From positions 1 through 22,225 of the forward strand of contig CAZPIB010000008.1 of NCBI GenBank assembly GCA_964586815.1: DNA of 22,225 bases, read 5' to 3'. Made by a program: the position numbers and the translations under genes. The notes under the pieces were generated by a model that was not told the origin of the DNA, did no database searches, and was given only the letters and a program-made list of their open reading frames with translations. Position 1 is the stretch's first letter, and each line of letters begins with the position of its first letter. The stretch is from CAWUJK01 sp964586815 (GTDB taxonomy: Bacteria > Patescibacteriota > Gracilibacteria > BD1-5 > UBA6164). Shown here piece after piece: positions 1-8,204 of the stretch.

Positions 1-67
1 ATAAAAATATTCATAAATTTAATTAAATTTCTGTCAAGTGGTTTATTTTTTATTTTTTATTTTTTAT

Positions 68-103
68 GTTATTATTAAATAAATATTTATTTATAATAAC
101 ATA
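68..103 (+). promoter_or_regulatory. Near-perfect A/T palindrome and -10-like box before the coupling ATPase gene
   Basis: Positions 68-100 form a 33-nt, almost perfect palindrome (GTTATTAT at one end, ATAATAAC at the other). It contains a TATAAT at 92-97 that lies 6 nt before the ATG at 104. This would suit either an operator or a -10 box giving a leaderless transcript. No U-tract follows the stem on the plus strand, so it is not an obvious terminator. Upstream, 1-67 is T-rich and shows no gene. The role is inferred from position only. Confidence 0.35.
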
Positions 104-2938
104 ATGAAATTTAAACTACAAATTATTTTTTGAGCTATTATTGGAAATTTTATAAATATAAACTCTGGTTTTGCTAGTGTATTATCAAGATGAAATATAA
201 ATACTTGAGAACTACAAACTCAAACTATTTCAGAAGAAATATGACTTTGGGACACAACCAAAGAAGTTTTTTTTAATATTTTTGAATGGATCTTATTAGC
301 TTTAGTGATATATATTCTCTTGTATATTATACTAAAAATGATAAGACTTGCTTTTGAGATATATTATGCAAAAAATTTAAGGTATTTAAGAATTACACTT
401 CCAAGAGCAGATTCAAAACTAGATAAAGAAAAAGAAACAAAAAAGGATTTCAAAGAAAAGCTTGGTATGATGTCTATGTTTTATAAAGCTATTCATAAGT
501 TAGCTGAGGCTGGACTTAGAGATACATTTTTAAATGTAATTTTTGCTCATAGTAAAATTTCTTTAGAACTTGTTTATAATAAATGAGAAGTAAGTTTTTT
601 TATTACAACTTATGAAACTTATGTAAATCTTGTAATGCAGCATTTAACTTCAGTTTATAATGATGCTGAAATTATTGTTTATAAAGATATGAAAAAGTAT
701 GTTAATTTAAAAGAAGAATGATATTTTTTAAGAGCAGCATCTTTGTGAAAAGAAAAAGATGATTATTTTCCTATAAAAACATATAAATATTTAGAAGATG
801 ATCCTATAAATAATTTTACAAATGTTTTTGGTTGACTTAATAAAAATGATAAAGCTGTTTTTCAAATGGTAATTAAACCAGAAAGTTCAAGTTATAATAA
901 AAAAGCAATAGAAGCAGCCTCAAAAGTAGCAAAGGGAGAATATACTAATACTAAAAGATCTCAACTTGCTTTTTTATGGAAGCCATTTTGAATTTTATTT
1001 AACCCAATAAGAATACTGTTTGAATGATCTGATGCTGCTATAAAAGATACAAATAATGCTCCATGAGCAAGTCAGTGAGATGCTTATAAAATTTTTAATC
1101 AAGCAGAAACAGAAAGTCAAAAACTTATGTGAGAAGCTGCAAGTCAGCCAATATTTGAGTCAAGTATTAGAGTACTTGTTTCAAGTAAAGATCCTAAGAA
1201 GTCTGAAGAATGAGTTCATGCTATTGTAGCTGCTGCCTCAATATTTACAGATGAGTATAATAATGCTCTTGATAATCCTCAAATATTAGAGGATGCATTC
1301 TCAAAAACTATTGCAAATATTAGATATTTTGCATATAAATATAAATTAGTATGATTTTTTCAAAATATTTCTTATTTTTCAACTGATGAAGTAACTACTA
1401 TTTATCATATGCCTGATATAAATTATAATCTATCACCCATTATAAAATGGCTTGATTATAAAAAACTACCTCCTCCACATAACTTAAAACATCCAAAAAA
1501 CCCAACTTATTTAGAAAAAAGAAACCCAAAAACTGGTAAATTGGAAAAAATTCACATGCATTTATGAGGTTTTCCTGTTTATAGTGATTGAGTTTTACTT
1601 GGCTGGAATGAATATAGAAATAAAAAAACTCCTGTATATTTTGATAAAAAAGATAGAGGAAGACATCAATATGTACTTTGAAAGTCTGGTTGAGGTAAAT
1701 CAGTATATATTTGATATTTAGCTAGACAAGATTTATGGAATGGAGAAGGTTTTTGTGTAATTGATCCTCATTGAGATTTAGTTGAAGATGTACTAGCATA
1801 TACTCCAAAAGAAAGAGCAAAAGATATTACTATTTTTGACCCTTCGGATACTGAAAGACCTATGGGACTTAATATGCTTGAAATAATTTCAACAGACCTA
1901 GAAGTAAGAAAAAGAGAAATGGATAGAGCTGCAATGGATGCTACTGAAATATTTATAAAAATATTTGGTGATGAGGTTTTTGGCCCAAGAATACAGCATT
2001 ATTTTAGAAATGGTTGCTTAACTTTGATGGAAGATGAAGAAGATGGAGGTACTTTAATTGATGTTCCTAGACTTTTTGTAGATGATGCTTTTATGAAATA
2101 TAAAACAGCAAAAATAAAAAATCCAGTAGTTAAATCTTTCTGGGATCATGAATATGCTAATACTTGAGATAGAGAAAAACAAGAAATGATACCTTATTTT
2201 AGTTCAAAATTTGGACCATTTGTTACAAATACAACTATAAGAAATATTATTGGTCAACCAAAATCTGCATTTAATATTAGAGAGATAATGGACAACAAAA
2301 AAGTTCTTTTAGTAAATCTTTCTAAAGGTAAAATTTGAGCACTTAATGCACAATTGCTTTGATTAATATTTGTTTCAAAAATAAATATGGCTGCAATGTG
2401 AAGAGCAGATATACCAGAACATGAAAGAAAAGATTTTTATATGTATGTTGATGAATTTCAAAACTTTGCAACTGAAACTTTTTGAGAAATCCTAAGTGAA
2501 GCTAGAAAATATCACCTTGCCTTAATAATGGCTCACCAATTTATTGCTCAAATAGGTTGAAATACTTCACAAAAGTGAGATAAACCATCAATAAAAGATG
2601 CAGTATTTGGTAATGCTTGAACAATTCAATCTTTCAAAGTTGGTGCTGATGATGCTGAATATCTTGAAAAAGAATATTCACCTGTTTTATCACAACAAGA
2701 TATTATATGAGTAGCAAATTATACAACTTATGTGAAATTAAATATAGATAATGCTTCAAGTAGAGCATTTGATATAAAAACAATTTGGGATCAATCTTAT
2801 GAATATGAATTAGCAAAAAATTGAATAAAAATTGCTGAAATTGTAAGAGAATATTCTAGAAAAAAATATGGTAGAAAAAAGAAGTATGTTGATATGGAGA
2901 TTGAAGCAAGACTTTGAATTTCTCCAAGTGAAGATTAA
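104..2938 (+). CDS. VirD4/TraD-type type IV secretion coupling ATPase
   Basis: This 944-aa protein (code 25) is a hexameric motor-type ATPase of the TraG/TraD/VirD4 family, expected to feed DNA or protein substrates into a type IV secretion channel at the inner membrane. The Walker A loop GKSGGGKS is at residues 526-533, with two of its glycines encoded by TGA (1679, 1691). It is followed by a VIDPHGD motif; the Walker B region, VDEFQNFA, begins near residue 782. The N-terminus resembles a signal peptide or first membrane span (residues 1-25, ending GFA-S), and a strongly hydrophobic span lies at about 57-82. Residues 90-500 are a long CPR-type N-terminal extension I cannot assign. The start is the first ATG of the frame. 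Pilin-like genes downstream support a secretion or pilus role. Without code 25 it would be cut into many pieces. The family is confident; the substrate is unknown. Confidence 0.9.
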
Positions 2939-2950
2939 AAACTATAAATT

Positions 2951-2966
2951 TATAATATATATTATA
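2951..2966. repeat. 16-bp perfect A/T palindrome at a start codon
   Basis: TATAATATATATTATA reads the same on both strands, and its last base is the A of the ATG at 2966. It occupies most of the 27-nt gap after the coupling ATPase gene. It contains TATAAT and could be a -10 box, an operator or a translation-control hairpin. It belongs to a set of similar start-proximal palindromes in this window. Confidence 0.4.
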
Positions 2967-4714
2967 TGCTTTTATATAAAAAAAATCTAAAAGATAATTT
3001 TTCTAAATTAGAAAAATTACTAAAAACCAGTAAAGATACCTTTAATGAAAAATTATTTACTGATAATTTTTTAGATATTTTAATTGAATATTCTGGTAAA
3101 ATAAAATCTATATTAGAAAATAAATGAGAAAATAAATGACATATTAATGAGATATTAGAAAAAAATATAAATAAAAATATAAAAAGAGCAATTAATTTGA
3201 TAGTATTAAATTCTGTAGGTTCTGAAAAACCTTTAGGATATTCTATATTTCTTCCATGAAATTTAGATAATAAACTAGGTCCAAATTGAAAAAAATTTAA
3301 TTTAAAAACAATAGATAAATATAAGGAGTTTTTACAAGTTTATAATAAATTATTTATTGGAAATAATAATGTAAAAATAGATACTTTTATTGAAGAGTTA
3401 AATAAAAAACAAATGAGAAATATTCCTTATAATATTATATATTTTTATTGAGAATGATTTTCAAGAACTTTTTTAATATCAGATGAAGTTTGACAGGCTA
3501 CATTTGCATATAATTGAATTATAGAATGAAAATACTTAAAAACTATAAAAAAATCAGGAGAAGTAAATCAAGAAACACCTTTAAAAATAGTTTATTGAAA
3601 AAATTATGGAAATAAAATTAAAGAAATTCTATCTAAAGATTTTGAATTTAGTATAAAAGAAAATAAAGATTGATTAACTGATAATGAAATACTCTCTTTA
3701 GAAGAAGATGAATATAATACACTTTTTTATAAAACTCTATTATGTAGCAATATATATAAGGATTGAAAAAAAATTAAGGCTGACTTAAAAACAATTTGAA
3801 TGACAGATTTTGTAAGTCTATCTTTTTGAAGAGATACAAGATTCTCAGGATTAAGCTGATCTACTTTACTTAAAAAAAATTGATGAAGAAATAATATATC
3901 ATTAAAACAAATACTAACTTTTTGATGAATAGATAGGCTTGACTTATGATCAGAAAAAATTGATTATAGTAATCCAGATCATATAAAAGAAATACTTTGA
4001 TCAATAAGAAATAAGGATTGAAAAAAAATTGAGATTGATTTAAGGGCAATTTTAGTATGATTTTTTTCAGAATTATATTTTTGATATAATACAAAATTCT
4101 GAGAAGTAAATTGATCTAGTTTACTTTCTAAAAATTGACAACATGATAATGTATCATTGAAAAAAATATTAAGTTTTATATGAATAGATAGACCTGATTT
4201 AAAATCAGAAAATATTAATTATGATAATATAGAACATATAAAAGAAATATTTTGATCAATAACAGATAAAAATTGAAAAAAAATTGAGACTGACCTAAGA
4301 ACAATTTGAGTATGAAGATTTTCAAAATTATATTTTTGATATAATACAAAATTCTGACAATCAGGGTGATCTACCTTACTTAGAGGAAATTGATGATTAA
4401 ATAGTATAGCACTTAAAAAAATATTAAGCTTTATATGAATAGATAGACCTGATTTAGTATCAGAAAAAATTGATTATAGTAATCCAGATCATATAAAAGA
4501 AATACTTTGATCAATAACAAATAAAGCTTGAAATAAAATTGATACTAATTTTAGTATAAAACTAATAACTAATTTTAATAAACTATATTTTTGATATAAT
4601 ACAAAATTCTGAAAAATAAGCTGATCTGCCTTACTTAAAAATTTTTGACCAAGAAATCAAGAATGATTAAAAAAAATGTTAGATTTTTGATGAATAAATA
4701 CTTCTAATTTATAA
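2966..4714 (+). CDS. Unrecognised 582-aa protein with C-terminal 85-residue tandem repeats
   Basis: I do not recognise this family. Residues 1-262 are a Lys/Asn/Glu-rich domain without a signal peptide or membrane span. Residues 263-582 are three full 85-residue repeats plus a partial fourth. The consensus of each unit is roughly DGKKI-x-DLRTI...LYFGYNTKFG....GSTLL..NGG.N...LKKILSFIGIDRPDL, then a linker ending HIKEILGSI. Invariant positions include FG, TKF, GS-LL and LKK-L-F-GI, suggesting a short beta/loop part followed by an amphipathic helix. Many glycines are TGA. The gene sits 27 nt after the coupling ATPase gene and before the pilin-like genes, so a role in the secretion or attachment system (substrate, adhesin or scaffold) is possible, but only by location. 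Start: the ATG directly after the palindrome. Repeats this regular suggest a modular binding surface. Confidence 0.75.
3752..4711 (+). repeat. Tandem 255-nt coding repeats (3 full plus 1 partial)
   Basis: Units lie at 3752-4006, 4007-4261 and 4262-4516, with a partial unit at 4517-4711; each full unit is exactly 85 codons. The ends of units 1 and 3 are identical over 59 nt (3949-4007 versus 4459-4517, offset 510 = 2 x 255), whereas unit 2 has diverged there. This implies recent duplication or gene conversion between non-adjacent units. Confidence 0.9.
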
Positions 4715-4864
4715 AAATAATATTAAAAAAATAACTTAAATTTTTCAAAAAACTTAATTTTTCAAAAATTATATTAAAAATTATATTAAAAAGTATAGTT
4801 TTTTTGTTTTTTAAATACATATATGATAATATATTATATATATAATATATTTAAATAATCTTTT
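4715..4864. repeat. Intergenic A/T repeats and a 24-bp perfect palindrome
   Basis: No gene is seen. Short direct repeats occur at 4733-4768 (AACTTAA-TTTTTCAAAAA twice) and 4769-4792 (TTATATTAAAAA twice). A perfect 24-bp palindrome of two 12-nt arms (AATATATTATAT and its complement) occupies 4828-4851, inside outer arms TTTAAATA/TATTTAAA (4810-4817, 4848-4855). It ends 13 nt before the ATG at 4865. It could be an operator or a 5'-leader hairpin of the pilin operon; I see no convincing terminator for the upstream gene. Confidence 0.5.
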
Positions 4865-5827
4865 ATGTCTATTTTTAAAAAAATAATTCTTATTTCTATA
4901 ATATTATTTATAGGTTTTTCTATAAATTCTATAAATAGTGTTTGAGCTTCTGATCCAAACATTATCATGTCTACTGATAGATGAGATAGTAGAAATGATA
5001 TTCTTAAAAACTTTCAAGATAAAAATGAGCATTTTTGATTATGATCTAGGCAATGAGCACAATGAATATATTACACATTGGTAAGTATTGCTCAAAGTTT
5101 GAAAAATTTATTCTTTTGGTTTGCTACTCTATTTTATATAATAGTTGTTATAAAATTATTAGTAGCTGGAAATACAGAGGAGGAAGCATGAAAATTCAAA
5201 AAATGAATAATTTGGATAACTGCGGGACTTATGATTATGCAAATAGCTTATGCATTTGTATTAACTCTATATGCAAAATCTATTTGAGAATCATTAGCTT
5301 TTAATTTAATAGATAATATCATAAATCCTTTTATTGGATTAATGGAGGTTCTTGCTTCAATATTCTTTATAGCAATGGCAATTTTTGCATTTTATAAAAT
5401 GATAAGTGCAAACTGAAAAGAAGATGAAATAACTAAGGCTAAAATGTCTATTTTATATGCTATTGCATGATTTATTCTAATAAAAATTGCAAAACTTATT
5501 GTAGAATGAGTTTATTGAAAATTAGAATGTTCTAAAGAATCTATTGCTTGATTTAGTATAATAACAACTAATTGTATTTCATCTCCTCAAGCTTGAGCAT
5601 TATCTTGAACAATAATGCAAATAATAAATTGGGCAAACTGATTTATTTGATTAATTACTTTGCTTTTAATTATATATGCTTGATTTAATATTTTATTTTC
5701 AGCAGGAGATGAAGAAAAAATCAAAAAAGCAAAACATACTATATTATATATTATAATTTGATTATTATTACTAGTAACTAATTATTTAATTTTAACATTC
5801 TTTTTACTCCCTGAATCTATTATTTAA
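4865..5827 (+). CDS. Triple-module T4SS pilin-like membrane protein
   Basis: This 320-aa protein has a signal peptide (residues 1-28, ending SVGA-S) and three hydrophobic modules of the CPR T4SS-pilin (VirB2/TrbC-like) type. Each module is a membrane helix, a short charged loop with Gly and acidic residues then Lys, and a second helix. The loops are AGNTEEEAGKFKK (about 101-113), SANGKEDEITKAK (181-193) and SAGDEEKIKKAK (279-290); the last matches the family's usual G-D-E-E...KAK pattern best. Two cysteines (222, 237) lie between modules 2 and 3. Ordinary pilins of this type carry one module, so this looks like internal triplication. It starts an operon with the next two genes (9-nt and 5-nt gaps). 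The likely role is a pilus or channel subunit. VirB6-like channel protein is an alternative. Confidence 0.72.
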
Positions 5828-5836
5828 TATAAAAAA

Positions 5837-6739
5837 ATGACTTCTAAAATAAAAATTATTCTAATTTCTCTTACTGTTTTAATCTGATTTTTTTATACTT
5901 CAGATATTTTTTCAAGCTATGTTATTCCTTGACTTTCTGAAATACAAGGAAATTCTATACAAATAAATGCAACGTGAGATTTAGTAGAAAATATTAATAA
6001 TCTTTGATTTAGTATTCTTTGAGTAATAAAATTAATTTTGCAATGATTACTTGTAATATTTATAGTTTATACTTGAGCTAGAATGACTTGGTCAATGGGA
6101 GCAGATGATGAAGAACTTAGTAAATCAAAAAGACAAATTTGGTATTCTGTAATTGCTATACTTTTTATTAATATGCCCTGAACTCTTTATTCATCATTTA
6201 AACAAACAGATGTTTCTAATGTTTGATCTAGAGTAACAAATTCAGATTTTTTAAATAAATGAGAAGATTCAAATATGTTTTTTGATGTATTTACTTTTGG
6301 TCATACATTTTGAGATCAAGTGATATGATTCTTAAGTGTTATGATTTTTGCAATAGCAGTAGTAATAATAATATATCAATGATTAAAAATCATAATTAGT
6401 TGAGCAAAAGAAGAAGTAATTACAGAGGCAAAAAATAAGGTTATATATTCTGTACTAGCTCTTGTATTTGTATGAATAATAGAAGCCTTTAAGAACTTTG
6501 CATTTAGTTTCAAAGTTTGAGAAGTCACTAATATTTTTAGTGAATTAGCTGACTTAGCATTATTTTTTGCAATACCTATAGCATTTTTCTTCTTAACTAT
6601 AGCGGCTTATTATTATATAACTTCTGCTTGAGATGAAGAAAGAGTAAAAAAAGCAAAATCTATTGTAATAAATACAGTTTTAGCTACACTAATATTATTA
6701 GCAGCATATACTTTCTTACTTGATTTAGCTAACTTATAA
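5837..6739 (+). CDS. Second triple-module T4SS pilin-like membrane protein
   Basis: This 300-aa protein is a divergent paralogue of the gene before it. A hydrophobic N-terminal segment (about residues 5-20) is followed by three helix-loop-helix modules with acidic/lysine loops: SMGADDEELSKSKRQ (about 86-100), ISGAKEEVITEAKNK (187-201) and TSAGDEERVKKAK (262-274). The segments between modules (about 120-158 and 222-238) are polar and probably extracellular. The gene begins 9 nt after the previous stop and 5 nt separates it from the next gene, so the three are surely co-transcribed. It is expected in the membrane as a pilin-like or channel-forming component of the type IV system. The family rests on motif pattern and context rather than a strong signature. 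Confidence 0.7.
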
Positions 6740-6744
6740 AATTT

Positions 6745-7173
6745 ATGTTTAAAAAAACAATTTTATTATTTATCATATTATTATCTTTGGTTTCTATAAA
6801 TAGTACTTTTGCAGAAACAGAAGAAACATGAAAAATAAAGGTAAAAATAAGCTCTGATTTTTCAGCTATTTTACCAGGTCAATGTGATAAATCAGGAGAA
6901 TGAAAGTCTAGTTATTATTATTGTAATGTTCCAAAATGAATAAATTGATTTAATATAATTATGGCATGATTAATTAAATATATTACATTTATTGCAAGTA
7001 TTGCATGAGTATTGTTTATAGTAATAAACTGAATACTATATTCAATGTGATGAGCAGATGACTCATTAAAAACTGAAAGCAAAAAAAGAATAATACAAAC
7101 ATTAATATGAATAATATTATTACTTATGAGCTGAATAATACTAAGAATAATTGCTCCACGGGTTTATCAGTAA
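6745..7173 (+). CDS. Single-module T4SS pilin-like protein
   Basis: This 142-aa protein has a clear signal peptide (MFKKTILLFIILLSLVSINS, then TFA-E at 21-24), a short exported segment with two cysteines (47 and 60, probably disulphide-bonded), and one pilin module of two membrane helices (about 77-99 and 115-137) joined by the loop SMGGADDSLKTESKKR. This is the normal size and plan of a VirB2/TrbC-like pilin, so it is the best candidate for the major subunit. It is last in the three-gene operon and is followed by a terminator. Codon 139 (7159-7161) is CGG, the only in-frame CGA/CGG I found in the window. In related codes CGG may not mean Arg, so residue 139 (R or W, in I-I-A-P-x-V-Y-Q) is uncertain. 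Confidence 0.78.
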
Positions 7174-7190
7174 AGTTTTTATAAAAACTT
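7173..7190. repeat. 18-bp perfect palindrome at the end of the pilin operon
   Basis: AAGTTTTTATAAAAACTT is self-complementary and begins on the last base of the pilin stop codon. As a hairpin it would have almost no loop, and no U-tract follows it. It may aid termination together with the stem at 7225-7247. Confidence 0.35.
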
Positions 7191-7224
7191 ACTAAGAACC
7201 TAGTTATATTTTTTCTCAATATTT

Positions 7225-7262
7225 AATACAGATTATTAGTCTGTATTTTTTTCTTTTTTCTT
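7225..7262 (+). terminator. Rho-independent terminator of the pilin operon
   Basis: An 8-bp stem (AATACAGA, 7225-7232; TCTGTATT, 7240-7247) with a 7-nt loop runs into TTTTTTCTTTTTTC on the plus strand. It lies 51 nt after the pilin stop. The stem also carries the stop codon of the convergent minus-strand gene. No U-tract follows it in the minus direction, so it should act mainly on the plus strand. Confidence 0.75.
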
Positions 7263-7496
7263 ATTTGAAGAAGTTATATCTCAAATAATATCAAACATTT
7301 TTTCTTTTATTATAGCGGGAATAGATTTATATCATTCTAGATAAATCTTAAATGTATCATAATAATTAACTATTTCCAAAACTGGTTTTAATATTTTTAT
7401 AAATTTAAAAAGAACTATAGAAATCAAAGTTCAAATAATTACTGTAAATAAAGATAAAACTATATAAAGTATATCTAAGGTTGTAAGTTCAAGCAT
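7236..7496 (-). CDS. Small single-span membrane protein, unknown function
   Basis: This is an 86-aa protein with one strong N-terminal membrane helix (about residues 8-32, D-I-L-Y-I-V-L-S-L-F-T-V-I-I) followed by a charged cytoplasmic tail ending in a Lys/Glu-rich stretch (SSNKKKEKNTD). One in-frame TGA encodes a glycine within the helix and two more lie in the tail. I do not recognise a family. It lies downstream of efp on the same strand, after a 128-nt gap holding two hairpins, and its stop codon lies inside the pilin-operon terminator stem. The start is the only ATG that includes the whole helix. Its size, clean frame and typical upstream context (TTTTTATTAT-ATG) support a real gene. Confidence 0.6.
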
Positions 7497-7512
7497 ATAA
7501 TAAAAATTATTT

Positions 7513-7547
7513 AATAATTAATTTAAATAATAGCTAAATTAATTATT
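7513..7547 (-). promoter_or_regulatory. 13-bp hairpin just upstream of the small membrane gene
   Basis: Perfect 13-nt arms (AATAATTAATTTA, 7513-7525; TAAATTAATTATT, 7535-7547) enclose a 9-nt loop. The hairpin lies 16 nt upstream of the minus-strand start at 7496. A second stem (TAGTTTTT 7591-7598 / AAAAACTA 7612-7619) follows the efp stop and may help terminate efp. Their role as leader hairpin, operator or processing site is inferred. Confidence 0.4.
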
Positions 7548-7624
7548 TTTACAATATTTTTTATTTTTTTAATTACTATTGTTTTAGATTTAGTTTTTAA
7601 ATTAAATACTAAAAAACTATATTT

Positions 7625-8182
7625 TTAAGCTCTAGAAACATAATCTTTTGTTCTAGTATCTATCTTTAAAGTATCTCATACTTTTATAAAAAGTGGAACT
7701 TGAATAATAAGACCAGTCTCAAGTGTTGCTGGTTTTTTTCATCCTGTAGCAGTATCTCATTTTTCTCATGGTGGAGTTTCAACTACTTCAAGTATACAAA
7801 TTATATCAAGTTTCACATTTATTGGTATTCAATTAAATTCTTGTAATTTAACCTTATCTCAATCTTTTAAAAACATTTCAGATCAATCAAGAGCTTTTTT
7901 ATCTATTTCAACTTGCTCAAAAGTTTCTTGACTCATAAAAAAATAATTTTCTCAATCATTATACAAATAATCATAACTATTTATAGTTATATCAGCTGGT
8001 TCAAATTTATCATGATCTGAAAAAGTTTTTGGAATAGTTGATCATGTTAATAAATTTTTAGCTTTTATATTAATAATTGATCCACCTCTACCCATAACTT
8101 TTTGAGAATATGAGACACTTTCATAAGGAGCTCCATCCATCATAAATTTTTTTCCAGGTTTTAAGTCACTTGATGCATACAT
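7625..8182 (-). CDS. efp: Translation elongation factor P
   Basis: EF-P binds between the ribosomal P and E sites and relieves stalling at polyproline. The 185-aa protein has the full three-domain length. Family landmarks are LLTGSTIPKTF, YLYNDGENYFFM, ETFEQ, the PPGEKGDTATGGKKPATLETG segment and the C-terminal VPLFIKVGDTLKIDTRTKDYVSRA. The domain I tip loop reads KVMGRGGSI, so the residue at the modified position is Arg32, not the Lys of E. coli-type EF-P. Pseudomonas-type EF-P also uses Arg32 (rhamnosylated by EarP); whether this one is modified cannot be told. It lies 22 nt downstream of rny and is probably co-transcribed with it. Confidence 0.95.
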
Positions 8183-8204
8183 AATTTTTAGTTATTAAAT
8201 AGTT

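Noticed and set aside
3870..4094. Minus-strand open frame inside the repeat protein gene
   Set aside because: It is a shadow of the plus-strand coding repeats, with Phe/Leu/Ile-rich low-complexity translation and no start context.
3752..4711. CRISPR array
   Set aside because: The repeats are 255 nt, contiguous and coding, with no short repeat-spacer structure. No other CRISPR-like array was seen.
5053..5304. Plus-strand open frame in the first pilin-like gene
   Set aside because: It is out of frame with the 320-aa protein, which runs through this region when TGA is read as Gly.
104..7173. Interpretation as a degraded pseudogene region with many stops
   Set aside because: All the apparent stops are TGA at glycine positions, frames are continuous, and motifs are intact under code 25.
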